In this document: positions 33,355 to 41,952 of the stretch, one piece after another
How positions within the stretch are numbered: position 1 is the first letter of the stretch
How the letters are laid out: each line of letters begins with the position of its first letter
Source of the DNA: a virus
Strand: one strand, 5' to 3'
Length of the DNA: 63,039 bases
IMG/VR virus record: IMGVR_UViG_3300033145_002283
Span: 1 to 63,039 of that record
Translations under genes and position numbers: made by a program
The notes under the pieces: generated by a model
The model's input: the letters and a program-made list of their open reading frames with translations, nothing else
Databases searched by the model: none
What the model was told of the DNA's origin: nothing

Positions 33355-34405
33355 AATGAATGTTGATTTTATTGCAAATGGTGAGGCGATTGGCAATACA
33401 GCACAGCGCCTGCTGGCGAACGGGATGGACCCCATGGCCCTGCGGCCCTATATCGGCAATGATGGCAAGCCGTACATGACCAAGATGATCGGCAACAAGG
33501 CCGTGGCTGTACCGGTTTCGAACGCTACCTTGCAGAAGGATGAATGGCTCCAGTTTGACGAGGCTGTTCTGAAAGCATATCAGAACCGGCTTGTTGGGGT
33601 GAAAGATCTTTATGATCGTAATCTGGTTTATCGGATTGGTAATGGGCTTGGCACCACTGTGCTTGAGTACCAGACCATGACTGATATCCAAGGGGCGCAG
33701 GTGAGCATGGACGCAGCTACCCGGGGAAGGAAAGACCGGCCTGAGTTCGACAGTGCGTATTTACCCCTGCCCATTGTTCATATGGATTTTTCTTTCAACA
33801 TACGTCAGCTGACGGCTTCCAGATCCAAGGGATCTCCGCTGGATACGACCATGGCTGAGCAGTGTGCTCGGAAATGTGCGGAAAAGGTTGAGGAACATCT
33901 TTTTAATGGGGCTGACGCGTATTCGTTTGGTGGTGGTACCATTCGTGGCTATCTCGATCATGCCAGCCGTAATACCGGATCGCTGAACCCGGCATGGACC
34001 GGCTCTGCTGCTACTGGCGCGACCATTGTTGATGACGTGAGGGCAATGAAACAGGCTGCCATCAATGACCGTGCTTTTGGGCCGTATGTTCTGTATGTAC
34101 CCACGGCATATGAGACCGTTCTGGATGATGATTATGTTTCCGGTTATCCTAAGACTATCCGCACCCGGATTCTTGAGATCTCCGGAATCGAGGATGTCAA
34201 GGTTTCTGATACCCTGACCGCTGCAAATGTGGTTCTGGTGCAGATGACCTCTGATGTTATCCGAATGGTTGAAGGGCTGGGAATCACGGTTGTTGAGTGG
34301 AGCACGGAAGGTGGCATGGTTCTGAATTACAAGGTCATGGTCATCCAGGTCCCGCAGGTACGGGCTGATTCCGAAGGCCGTTCCGGCATTCAGCATTGGT
34401 CTTAA
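33347..34405 (+). CDS. Major capsid protein
   Basis: The 352-residue protein has the helical N-arm, an extended loop (GVKDLYDRNLVYRIGNG) and a C-terminal domain (AAINDRAFGPYVLYVPTAYE, VLVQMTSDVIRMVEGLGITV) like HK97-fold capsid proteins close to the encapsulin-like/DUF6260 group. The strong start site, position after protease and decoration genes and size support the call. I see no long cleaved delta domain, so scaffolding probably comes from the protease protein. Confidence 0.82.
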   Translation: MSEMNVDFIANGEAIGNTAQRLLANGMDPMALRPYIGNDGKPYMTKMIGNKAVAVPVSNATLQKDEWLQFDEAVLKAYQNRLVGVKDLYDRNLVYRIGNGLGTTVLEYQTMTDIQGAQVSMDAATRGRKDRPEFDSAYLPLPIVHMDFSFNIRQLTASRSKGSPLDTTMAEQCARKCAEKVEEHLFNGADAYSFGGGTIRGYLDHASRNTGSLNPAWTGSAATGATIVDDVRAMKQAAINDRAFGPYVLYVPTAYETVLDDDYVSGYPKTIRTRILEISGIEDVKVSDTLTAANVVLVQMTSDVIRMVEGLGITVVEWSTEGGMVLNYKVMVIQVPQVRADSEGRSGIQHWS

Positions 34406-34455
34406 TCAATAATTTTTGGGATTAACCATATCTCAAAAACGGCAAAGGAGGAATT

Positions 34456-34812
34456 ATGAAGAGGTACAGACTCAAAGAAGGATGTGGGTCACATTATACA
34501 AGGGACGGCAGACGGCTGGAGGCCGGTGATTATATCGAGGTTAATGGGGATTGGGAGCTGGGCAGCGCCATTGATAAATTTGAAGAGGTTGTTTCCCGGC
34601 GCAGATCAAAGGCGCCCGAGCCGGTCAAAGCCAAGGTTGCAGAACCTGAACCAGATAAAGAACCTGAACCGGAAGACAAACAGGACGAAGCGGAACTCCA
34701 AATGGTTCATCATGGTGGTGGCCGTTACAATGTTGTCAATTCTGTGACGGATGAAATTATTAATGACGGCTGGTTGACCAAGGAAGAAGCAGAAGCATTG
34801 GTGAATGGATAA
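34456..34812 (+). CDS. Hypothetical 118-aa head-region protein
   Basis: It starts after AAAGGAGGAATT. A small N-terminal beta domain (MKRYRLKEGCGSHYTRDGRR, DYIEVNGDWELG) is followed by a Pro/Glu/Lys linker of repeats (EPEPDKEPEPEDK) and a short C-terminal domain (GGGRYNVVNSVTDEIINDGW). It could be a minor head or neck protein. No family assignment is possible. Confidence 0.6.
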   Translation: MKRYRLKEGCGSHYTRDGRRLEAGDYIEVNGDWELGSAIDKFEEVVSRRRSKAPEPVKAKVAEPEPDKEPEPEDKQDEAELQMVHHGGGRYNVVNSVTDEIINDGWLTKEEAEALVNG

Positions 34813-35444
34813 TGGGCTGGATCGCACCTAAAATATGGCCCGGCAGAACCGCCTATATTTTAGGCGGTGGGCCAAGCCTGAACGATGTTGATTTGAATCT
34901 GCTGAAAGGCAAAAAGATGATTGGTGTTAATAACTCCAGTTTTCTGTTGCCGGAAATCAATGTCTGCTATTTTGGAGATTATAAGTGGGTCATGCGGTAC
35001 CGGGAGCGGCTTGAGAGATTTGGAGGCCTGATTCTTACCAGCTGTTATGAGAAATGGTTTAAACGGGATTCATGGTTGGCTGGGCATGTTAAAAAATTAA
35101 CCCGGGGCAAGCCAAAGGGCATTGAAATCGAACCGGGGGTTATTGCGTGGAACAAATGCTCAGGGCTGTCGGCGATAAACCTTGCACACCATTTTGGATG
35201 TTCCAAGGTTGTGTTGCTCGGTTTTGATATGCGGGTTGTGGGAGGTAAGAAAAATTTCCATGATGAGTATATTGGTTGGGAGAATACCCCGCATGATATT
35301 TACGAAAAGTATCTGCAGTGCATCCCATATATTGCTCGGGATGCTGAGAAAATAGGGTTAGAAATTTACAATGCAACGCCTGACAGTGCAATAACTGAAT
35401 TTAAACAAATAACCATTGAGGAGACGGTGTCATGGCAAAATTGA
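34812..35444 (+). CDS. Glycosyltransferase-like Rossmann protein (GGGPSL motif)
   Basis: The 210-residue protein has AYILGGGPSLNDVDLNLL at 14-31 and VNNSSFLLPEINVCYFGD, the opening seen in DUF115/MAF and Cst-type sialyltransferase-like enzymes. Later SAINLAHHFGCSKVVLLGFD and KKNFHDEYIG follow. It likely transfers a sugar from a nucleotide donor or is a nucleotide-binding relative. It is the first of four surface-chemistry genes placed between capsid and connector genes. The exact reaction is unknown. Confidence 0.65.
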   Translation: MGWIAPKIWPGRTAYILGGGPSLNDVDLNLLKGKKMIGVNNSSFLLPEINVCYFGDYKWVMRYRERLERFGGLILTSCYEKWFKRDSWLAGHVKKLTRGKPKGIEIEPGVIAWNKCSGLSAINLAHHFGCSKVVLLGFDMRVVGGKKNFHDEYIGWENTPHDIYEKYLQCIPYIARDAEKIGLEIYNATPDSAITEFKQITIEETVSWQN

Positions 35445-36007
35445 AAGCAAATATGAAGGTTAATTTCAACCAGCAATACATTGATCCGTCAGTAAAAGTA
35501 ATGCCCGGGGCCAGAATCGGTATTGGGGTGTATATTGATGAAAATGTGATAATTGGGGAAGACGTTTTTATCGGTCATAATACGGTCATTAGATCCGGTG
35601 TGAGGATTGGTGACGGAACTGTGATCGGCCATCTATGCGTAATTGAACGGGACACAGTAATTGGAGAAAAGACAACAATACAGTCCAACTCTCATATTAC
35701 GGCCGAGGCCCGGATTGGGGATAAATGCTATTTCGGCCCGGGCGTGGTTATGATTAATGAAGGCCGGATTACCGCAATGCGGGATTCGATGCTACAGAAT
35801 CTTCAAGGCCCGGTGATTGGAAATGGTTGCCGGATTGGGGCGAGAGCATTAATCATGCCCGGGGTTAGGATCGGCCATAACGCCGAAATCGGCGCAGGGG
35901 CTATAATCACAACTGGTCGGGTAATTGGGGATAACGAAGTTTGGTATAATCCTGAAACCCAGGCTGCTTTTCAAGGCCATGTACCGGAGGAACAATGGAT
36001 AAAATGA
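35432..36007 (+). CDS. Left-handed beta-helix (hexapeptide) acyltransferase
   Basis: The 191-residue protein is almost entirely hexapeptide repeats ([IV]-G-x-x-[TV]-x: VIIGEDVFIGHNTVIRSGVR, IGDGTVIGHLCVIERDTVI), the left-handed beta-helix of acyl/acetyltransferases. His in CVIERD/SHITAEAR-type turns could be catalytic. It probably acetylates an amino-sugar. It overlaps the glycosyltransferase-like gene, so the two likely act on the same glycan. Confidence 0.85.
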   Translation: MAKLKANMKVNFNQQYIDPSVKVMPGARIGIGVYIDENVIIGEDVFIGHNTVIRSGVRIGDGTVIGHLCVIERDTVIGEKTTIQSNSHITAEARIGDKCYFGPGVVMINEGRITAMRDSMLQNLQGPVIGNGCRIGARALIMPGVRIGHNAEIGAGAIITTGRVIGDNEVWYNPETQAAFQGHVPEEQWIK

Positions 36008-36648
36008 TAAAATTCGTTGTCGTTCTTAATTCCGGCGGTGATTATACCTCTGATGACGTGATAACATTAGCCAGGCAGGTTGGGAGGAATTTGCATTGTC
36101 CTTATGTGTTCTTCTGCCTAACTGATGTCAGGATAAATCACGGAATGGTCATAGATATTCCGCTTGAGACTCCTGAATGGAAGCCTAAATGGTGGTCGGT
36201 TCAGGAAATGTTCAGGATTCAAGGGCCGGTGCTCGCCACTGGGCTGGATACGGTTATAGTAGGGGATATTACCCCCATGGCTGAAGAGGTTTTGAAACTG
36301 AATACAAATCAATTCCTGCTTATGCAGCCATTCAGAAAAACAGCTCCTTGGCCTTGGATCAATGGGTTCATGGGTTGGAATGGTGATTTTGGTTGGATTT
36401 ATGATGAGTTTAAAAAAGATCCTGAAAAATATATCAGCCAATTCCGTTCTGAAATGCTGTATACTCAGAACAGGTTGATGTCACATGGATATGAAATATT
36501 GGCATGGCAGGACAAGGTGAACGGGTTGTACAGTTATAAATGGCAGTGCAAACCAAAACCGCCTGAAGACATCAGAGTGGCAATATTTCATGGACAGCCA
36601 AGACCTGGGGACGTGAACGATAAATGGATAAAGGATGCCAGGCTATGA
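35995..36648 (+). CDS. Glycosyltransferase-like protein
   Basis: The 217-residue protein shows a GT-A-like pattern: FVVVLNSGGDYTSDDVITLA, CPYVFFCLTD, a central TGLDTVIVGDI in place of DxD, and FLLMQPFRKTAPWPWINGFM. A Met three codons in (MIKFVV) is an alternative start. Proteins of this type are common in marine and metagenomic phages and are annotated as putative glycosyltransferases. The metal-binding DxD is not clear, so activity is uncertain. Confidence 0.55.
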   Translation: MDKMIKFVVVLNSGGDYTSDDVITLARQVGRNLHCPYVFFCLTDVRINHGMVIDIPLETPEWKPKWWSVQEMFRIQGPVLATGLDTVIVGDITPMAEEVLKLNTNQFLLMQPFRKTAPWPWINGFMGWNGDFGWIYDEFKKDPEKYISQFRSEMLYTQNRLMSHGYEILAWQDKVNGLYSYKWQCKPKPPEDIRVAIFHGQPRPGDVNDKWIKDARL

Positions 36649-37316
36649 TCGAACCGATCCTTATAACGGGCTGTGCCCGGTCCGGGACATCAATGACGGC
36701 CGGGATAATTAATCAGGCAGGTGCCTGGGGCGGGGATATGTACCCGGCGCAGAAGGAGAATAAGAAAGGGATGTTTGAGAATATTACCTTTCGGGACCGG
36801 CTCGTAAAACCGTTTATCAAGTCAATTGGTGCCGACCCCATGGCGCAGAATCCTTTGCCTGATATTGACTCTTGTAAATTGGTGTCTGAACAGGCCGTTG
36901 ATAACTGGCGGCAGATTGTGCTTCATGAAATCAGGCATCAGGGTTACAAATCCGGCCCGTGGTTTTACAAAGATCCCAAGATGTGCATAATCTGGCCGGT
37001 TTGGGCGAGGGCCTTCCCGAACGCCAGATGGATTATTGTCCGGCGGGCAAGCGGGGATATTGTCAGGTCATGTCTGAAAACCAGATTTATGAGGGCTTAT
37101 GCTGATGAAATTGGATGGCTGAAATGGGTGGATCATCATAAAGAGTGCTTTTTGCAGATGTCCCATGCAGGCTTAAATATACAATATGCCTGGCCTCAGG
37201 AATGGATTGACCGGGATTATACCGGTATCAGAGCTATATTGATAAGACTGGGGCTTGAGTATGATAAGAATAAAATTGAATCGTTTATTGAACCGGCTCT
37301 TTGGTCGAATAAATAG
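36645..37316 (+). CDS. Sulfotransferase family protein
   Basis: The start at 36645 (MIEPILITGCARSGTSM) overlaps the previous stop (ATGA) and places the PAPS 5'-phosphosulfate loop GCARSGTS at 9-16. The 3'-phosphate motif is WIIVRRASGDIVRSC. The 223-residue length is typical of minimal sulfotransferases. With the preceding glycosyl- and acyltransferases it suggests building a sulfated glycan, either on the virion or on a host structure. Confidence 0.8.
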   Translation: MIEPILITGCARSGTSMTAGIINQAGAWGGDMYPAQKENKKGMFENITFRDRLVKPFIKSIGADPMAQNPLPDIDSCKLVSEQAVDNWRQIVLHEIRHQGYKSGPWFYKDPKMCIIWPVWARAFPNARWIIVRRASGDIVRSCLKTRFMRAYADEIGWLKWVDHHKECFLQMSHAGLNIQYAWPQEWIDRDYTGIRAILIRLGLEYDKNKIESFIEPALWSNK

Positions 37317-37493
37317 TTAATAAAATCAATAGGTTATAAAACATGATTTCAACAAAATACATGAATATTGATAACTACTTGATTTTATTATAAAAACATG
37401 TCTTTAAATTTAAACGATCTTTGTATGATGTATATAATTGTATTGATCAAAAATTATCGTTTAAATATGGGCGAATAAGAAGGTCAAAAAATG
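37308..37493 (+). promoter_or_regulatory. Element A (187-bp repeat), copy 2, before connector
   Basis: Almost identical to the copy before the portal gene, including AATAAAATCAA/TTGATTTTATT arms and perfect ATTTAAACGAT/ATCGTTTAAAT arms. It ends at the ATG at 37491. It lies right after the transferase island, so it restarts expression of structural genes there. Confidence 0.75.
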
Positions 37494-37847
37494 GCACGGG
37501 TATCAGATAACGAAGTAAAAGAGATCATTGAAACTGATGTAACGACTACTCCCTTCATTACCATTGCCAATTTACTGGTGACTGATTTATTGGGCGATTC
37601 GGGGTTGTCGGACGCTATGTTGAAGGAAATTGAAAGGTGGTTATCAGCCCATTTTGTTGCCATCAGAGATCCTCGTGAAAAAATCATCAAGACCGGGGAT
37701 GCCGGGGCGACATTTTTTCTTGGCAAAGAAGGTAAAGGGTTGGAGTCAACTCCGTATGGCCTTCAGGCTATGGCTATGGATACAACCGGTACGCTTGCCA
37801 ATTTAGGCAAACGGGCCGCAAAACTTGATGTAATTGATTGGTTATGA
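37491..37847 (+). CDS. Head-tail connector (adaptor) protein
   Basis: The 118-residue helical protein (ARVSDNEVKEIIETDVTTTP, then ANLLVTDLLGDSGLSDAMLK, EIERWLSAHFVAIRD) matches the phage head-tail adaptor pattern of conserved LLGDSGLS and WLAAHF helices. The C-terminal ALxTTGTLANLGKRAA segment is also typical. It would dock under the portal. It is separated from the other joining genes (41.6-42.8 kb) by secreted-protein and lysis genes. Confidence 0.68.
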   Translation: MARVSDNEVKEIIETDVTTTPFITIANLLVTDLLGDSGLSDAMLKEIERWLSAHFVAIRDPREKIIKTGDAGATFFLGKEGKGLESTPYGLQAMAMDTTGTLANLGKRAAKLDVIDWL

Positions 37848-37858
37848 GGAGGAGAATA

Positions 37859-38365
37859 ATGAAATTTTTAAGGGTGTTTTTAGGGGTTCTGTTACTTTTT
37901 CTGTTTTGCGGTTCCGTATATGCTGCTGGTTCAGTAGTAGAACAGAGCAGAACTTGGACCATAAATGGGGACGATGTGGTCATAACGGTGAAACTGCTTT
38001 GTACTGGCGATGCGTCTGCAGGTACGGTGCCGGATTTTACTTTCACTAATCTTGATCCGAACCGCCTAACCCCCAGCTCATTATCCCGGCGGTTAAGCTT
38101 GCGGGGATCATATATAATTAGGGTGGAAACATGGCCTGGGAGCCCAGCGCCTAATGCGTATACACTGAAATTCTATTCCTCCCGAGGTGGCATTGAAGGA
38201 GCGTTGCTGTTGGATATCCCGGCACGCTCGGCCACTGATAAAGAGACAGAAACAGGATCGTACACATTAGGCGACTGGCCTCCCATTGATGATGGTTTGA
38301 TTATGAAAACCGGGGATCTTGGGACTGATAAAACCACAACTGTTTATGTGACTTTTGCAAAATAA
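37859..38365 (+). CDS. Secreted protein with Sec signal peptide
   Basis: The start at 37859 follows GAGGAGGAG. Residues 1-23 (MKFLRVFLGVLLLFLFCGSV, then YA) form a Sec signal peptide with an AxA-like cleavage site (VYA). The mature part of about 145 residues is beta-rich and Thr/Ser/Asp-rich. Secreted proteins are unusual inside a virion operon. Possible roles are envelope decoration, superinfection exclusion or receptor masking. The family is unknown. Confidence 0.7.
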   Translation: MKFLRVFLGVLLLFLFCGSVYAAGSVVEQSRTWTINGDDVVITVKLLCTGDASAGTVPDFTFTNLDPNRLTPSSLSRRLSLRGSYIIRVETWPGSPAPNAYTLKFYSSRGGIEGALLLDIPARSATDKETETGSYTLGDWPPIDDGLIMKTGDLGTDKTTTVYVTFAK

Positions 38366-38377
38366 CGAGGTGAAGTT

Positions 38378-39928
38378 ATGAAAAAAATATTATGCCTGTT
38401 TTTGATTCTGCTTTTTTCGGCAACAGCCGTTTATGCCGATCCGCCTGACAAAGCAGAAAAATGGAAATATGATTCTTCAGGTGATTTAGAACCTGTTGGA
38501 TCTGATGCAAAGATTCCCGCAGAACACGTAGGATTAAATAAGCTTGGTACACCGACATATGAAGATCTCCAGGCCATTATCAATACCTATATGTCCGCAG
38601 GCAAATTCACAGGCGGCGGATTTACAGACAACGGCGATGGCTCTATAACGGTAGCGGCCGGAACCGGGCTGATCAAGAGCACGGACAGCGACACCGGCGC
38701 CCTGTATTCTTTCGATTGGGCAGAGAACACTAATGCAACCCTCACTGATAACTCGATCAATTTCATCTATGTTGATTATAATTTCGGTACTCCACAGATC
38801 GGTGTAGCCACCTCAAGCCCTACAGATCATAATACCAAAGTTTTGCTTGGCCTCGTATATCGCTCAGGCACAACTCTCCATATGACCAATGCCGGACAGC
38901 TTATTGCGAACTATTCGGCTAAGACTTGTTGGAAAGACATGGAAGTCAACGGCAAGTTTCAATGGGTGTCTGGTGTCAAACCTTCCGAAACAGGCACCCG
39001 GTATCTTAAACTTTCTGAAGGCACCATCTATGCCGGATTAACGAAGAAATCCATTTCTGCTTATGATTCCACAAGCACAGCATTAACTGCCTATTACAGT
39101 GATGGCGGAACTGGCTGGAACACTGCATCTGTGCAGCAGATTGACAATCAGTATTATGATGACGGCTCAGGAACACTTGCAAGCCTGACAGCAGATTACA
39201 AGACCTGCCGATACATCTATATAGATCCAGACGGACATGTGTATATGGTCTATGGCACATCTCAGTACAGTAAGCTTGCAGACGCCATTGAAGAGGAAGC
39301 TCCGACATCTCTGCCTGATATGCTTGGCAATATCGGCATGCTGGTTGGCAAGGTCATTGTCAAAGAAGGGGAAACTAATTTTAAGAGAGTTTATAGCTAT
39401 CTTGGCCAAAAGGCCCCTGCCGGAACGGTTGCAGATCATCAGGATCTTGGAGGTATTCCAGGTAATTCGGAAGGATATCATCTGTCTGGGAATGACTATA
39501 CCGAACTCACGGAATGGTTGGACAATGTTACGCTTGGAAGTGATGGATCGATAACTACACCAGCAGCTATTAGTGGCGGAATTGATGTCGCTACTACAAT
39601 TAGCTCGGACACAACGCTAACAGCTGTTGCAATTAATGGTGGGATAATTCCCCTTTCTGGAGATGGCACGACTGTCACATTGCCTGATGTTACAACGCTT
39701 ACAGTTGGAGCATTTATTTCTTTTTGGGTTACCGATGCAACAGCAAAACATGTCAAACCTTATGCAAATGATAAATTTACTTTATTGGGCACAGCTCTTG
39801 ATGATGGAGATAAATTATCATGCGCTATAGACAAAGCCGGTGATGTTATAACATTGTATTATCTTGAGGCAACAGGATGGCAGGCATTGCATGGAACATC
39901 AACAGCATGGTCTGATGGCGGTGTATGA
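38378..39928 (+). CDS. Exported tail-fibre-like protein with signal peptide
   Basis: The 516-residue protein begins with a Sec signal (KKILCLFLILLFSATAVYAD). The mature part resembles tail-fibre/receptor-binding proteins: a GGGFTDNGDGSITVAAGTGL repeat-type domain, PTDHNTKVLLGLVYRSGTTL, and a C-terminal beta region. Virion proteins do not normally carry signal peptides. It may be exported to block the receptor or be a fibre routed to the envelope. It follows another secreted protein. Confidence 0.7.
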   Translation: MKKILCLFLILLFSATAVYADPPDKAEKWKYDSSGDLEPVGSDAKIPAEHVGLNKLGTPTYEDLQAIINTYMSAGKFTGGGFTDNGDGSITVAAGTGLIKSTDSDTGALYSFDWAENTNATLTDNSINFIYVDYNFGTPQIGVATSSPTDHNTKVLLGLVYRSGTTLHMTNAGQLIANYSAKTCWKDMEVNGKFQWVSGVKPSETGTRYLKLSEGTIYAGLTKKSISAYDSTSTALTAYYSDGGTGWNTASVQQIDNQYYDDGSGTLASLTADYKTCRYIYIDPDGHVYMVYGTSQYSKLADAIEEEAPTSLPDMLGNIGMLVGKVIVKEGETNFKRVYSYLGQKAPAGTVADHQDLGGIPGNSEGYHLSGNDYTELTEWLDNVTLGSDGSITTPAAISGGIDVATTISSDTTLTAVAINGGIIPLSGDGTTVTLPDVTTLTVGAFISFWVTDATAKHVKPYANDKFTLLGTALDDGDKLSCAIDKAGDVITLYYLEATGWQALHGTSTAWSDGGV

Positions 39929-39952
39929 TGCCTATTGGCATAAAGGCCGGAG

Positions 39953-40189
39953 ATGAAAAAGTTATCATTAATCATAATACTGCTATTTATGACAGGCTGT
40001 GTGGTAACAACAACGTATCAGACGCCCGATGGGCTGACATATGTCGTCAAATCAAAAAGTGACGCCTTGGTCACGGTCAAAACGGAATCGCACGAGATCA
40101 CGGTTGATAACCGTGGCCGGCCGAGTGCGTTTGAGCTGATATTGCCGGCGTTATTGAACAAATCGCCTGATGTTCATGTAGGCGATTAA
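39953..40189 (+). CDS. Small lipoprotein (possible outer spanin)
   Basis: The 78-residue protein has a signal peptide ending in the lipobox-like FMTGC (lipid on Cys 16) and a mature part of about 60 residues. Immediately before holin and endolysin, such a lipoprotein could be the outer-membrane spanin (Rz1 type). It is not Pro-rich, however, so another envelope role is possible. Confidence 0.6.
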   Translation: MKKLSLIIILLFMTGCVVTTTYQTPDGLTYVVKSKSDALVTVKTESHEITVDNRGRPSAFELILPALLNKSPDVHVGD

Positions 40190-40208
40190 TACAAAAGGAG
40201 GTGTTGAT

Positions 40209-40664
40209 ATGGGACTCGATCTTACAGGCATAGGCTCAGTGGCCGATTTTGCGGACACACTAATTAAACGGTTTTTTCCTGCAAAAATGACGGATGCGGA
40301 AAAGGCTCAGGCACAGATCCAGATTCAGGGAATGCTCGACCAGCGGGAAACCTCTCTGCTCGAATCGCAAAAATCAATCATCATGTCAGAGATGAGCCAG
40401 GGCGATAACTTCACCAAGCGGGCGCGGCCATGCATCGTCTATTTCGGCCTGATCGCAATCGGCCTTGTGCACGTGATCCTTCCGATGACCGCATGGCTTG
40501 CGCTGATCGCGACCGGCAAGCCGCTGTCCGACATGCCGTCGATTGTCCTGCCCGGCGAATTTTGGGCCACATGGGGCGGAGTCTGCTCGATATGGGTTAT
40601 TGGCAGGTCGGCGGAAAAACGGGGTGTTGCAAACAAACTGGTCAGCATGATTACAGGCAAATAA
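40209..40664 (+). CDS. Holin of the 3-TM GTA type
   Basis: The 151-residue protein starts after AAAGGAGGTGTT. An N-terminal amphipathic/coiled part is followed by ARPCIVYFGLIAIGLVHVIL, MTAWLALIATG and a third membrane segment WATWGGVCSIWVIGRSAEKR. The ARPCIVY...GRSAEKRG pattern fits GTA-type three-TM holins. It would form the inner-membrane lesion releasing or activating the amidase. Confidence 0.8.
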   Translation: MGLDLTGIGSVADFADTLIKRFFPAKMTDAEKAQAQIQIQGMLDQRETSLLESQKSIIMSEMSQGDNFTKRARPCIVYFGLIAIGLVHVILPMTAWLALIATGKPLSDMPSIVLPGEFWATWGGVCSIWVIGRSAEKRGVANKLVSMITGK

Positions 40665-40742
40665 AATACTGCGAAAGTTTGGAGATATTATTTCAAAAAT
40701 ATACGGCTGCTTTGCAACTGAAAAGATATGAGGAGGCGGAAG

Positions 40743-41000
40743 ATGGCTTGGACTGATCCTGATCGATGGCTGACAGTACCTGTTATCGGGGCGATGATGG
40801 GGTTTTTCTGGAGTGGAATTTCGAAAAAGAAACGATCTATCGACAAGGCCCTTGAGAGTTATGTGGACAAGCCATATTGTGAAATGAAGCAGGAGAACAT
40901 GACTTTACGCCTTGAGGCCACAATCAGGACAGAGATTGGAACGCTTAAAGATGAGATATTCGAACATATGCGGGCAATCGAAAGGGCAATGAAACAATGA
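40743..41000 (+). CDS. Inner-membrane coiled-coil protein (possible inner spanin)
   Basis: The start at 40743 ([20 protein letters not shown]) follows AGGAGG. One N-terminal membrane helix (about 10-26) is followed by a charged coiled coil ([20 protein letters not shown]). The topology matches an Rz-like inner spanin paired with the lipoprotein upstream. It lies between holin and amidase. Sequence evidence alone is weak. Confidence 0.6.
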   Translation: MAWTDPDRWLTVPVIGAMMGFFWSGISKKKRSIDKALESYVDKPYCEMKQENMTLRLEATIRTEIGTLKDEIFEHMRAIERAMKQ

Positions 41001-41437
41001 CACCTAAATATATTATAATTCACCACAGTTTGACAAAAGATTCAGGCACCGTATCCTGGGACGCAATTCGACGATATCATACCGTGCAGCTCGGCTGGCG
41101 TGATATTGGGTACCACTTTGGCATCGAATTGGTGGGGGATCATTATGAAATATTGACCGGCAGAATGATGGATGAAATTGGTGCCCATTGCAAAGAAGAT
41201 AGAATGAATTATAAATCGATTGGCGTATGTTTTGTCGGCAATTACGACCTCGGGCCGGTTCCGGATGCTATGTGGACGCTGGGGGTTCGTTTTATTTCAA
41301 GTCTGTGTAAAACCCTGGCTATCGATCCGAACCGAATATATCCCCATTCTTTACTTGCGGATAAGACATGTCCAGGAACGCAATTTGATATTGATAGATT
41401 CACAAACGCAGTTGCTAAAAATCTGTCATACAGATAA
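40997..41437 (+). CDS. N-acetylmuramoyl-L-alanine amidase endolysin
   Basis: The 146-residue protein is an Amidase_2/PGRP-like zinc amidase: YIIIHHSLT (Zn ligand H9), [11 protein letters not shown], and [16 protein letters not shown] supplying the other His and Cys ligands. It cleaves the stem-peptide bond of peptidoglycan. There is no signal or wall-binding domain, so release depends on the holin. It overlaps the preceding gene by four bases. Confidence 0.9.
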   Translation: MTPKYIIIHHSLTKDSGTVSWDAIRRYHTVQLGWRDIGYHFGIELVGDHYEILTGRMMDEIGAHCKEDRMNYKSIGVCFVGNYDLGPVPDAMWTLGVRFISSLCKTLAIDPNRIYPHSLLADKTCPGTQFDIDRFTNAVAKNLSYR

Positions 41438-41455
41438 ATAAAGGGAGAAAATATA

Positions 41456-41605
41456 ATGGCACTTACTCTCATTGCAACAGCCGGTGACGCAAGCGCAAAT
41501 ACATATGCAACACTCGAAGAAGCTGAAGCATATTTTGAGGGCGTGCTGGAGTGCAATTTGGTTGATGGGGTACTTGCAATGGTAGATGAACTGGAGCCAA
41601 AATGA
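41456..41605 (+). CDS. 49-aa truncated connector-like protein
   Basis: It begins MALTLIATAGDASANTYATL then EEAEAYFEGV, the standard opening of DnaT-like/head-tail connector proteins of about 150 residues. It stops after 49 residues, with VDGVLAMVDELEPK replacing the usual helical domain. AAGGGAG lies upstream and the stop overlaps the next start. It is either a reduced functional form or the remnant left by an internal deletion. Confidence 0.55.
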   Translation: MALTLIATAGDASANTYATLEEAEAYFEGVLECNLVDGVLAMVDELEPK

Positions 41606-41952
41606 GCTGGATAACAAGAAATCTGCGACAGACAATGGTATGGTGGGACAGGTCTGGTAAAAATAAATTCAACAAGCCCACGTTTTCAGCTCCTGTTGAA
41701 AAATCATGCCGGTGGGAGGACAAAGAAGAACTTTTTATTGATACGGATGGTATGGAGACGAAATCTCAAGGTGTGATTTATACAGCGCATGATATGACCT
41801 CTGGGGATTATGTTTATCTTGGTGAACTGGCAGATCTCAGCTCGTCTGACGAAGCGGATCCCACGGCTGTATTAACTGCATATGAGGTGCGGGCATTCCG
41901 CAAGGTGCCGGGAATTAAGAATAATGAGAGCGAAAGGAAGGCCTGGATATGA
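41602..41952 (+). CDS. Head-tail stopper-like protein
   Basis: The 116-residue beta-rich protein (MVWWDRSGKNKFNKPTFSAP, then VEKSCRWEDKEELFIDTDG and DMTSGDYVYLGELADLSS) fits the small SH3/beta-barrel head-completion (stopper) family. Order and coupling with the gp10-like and terminator genes support this. It overlaps neighbours on both sides by four bases. Confidence 0.65.
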   Translation: MSWITRNLRQTMVWWDRSGKNKFNKPTFSAPVEKSCRWEDKEELFIDTDGMETKSQGVIYTAHDMTSGDYVYLGELADLSSSDEADPTAVLTAYEVRAFRKVPGIKNNESERKAWI

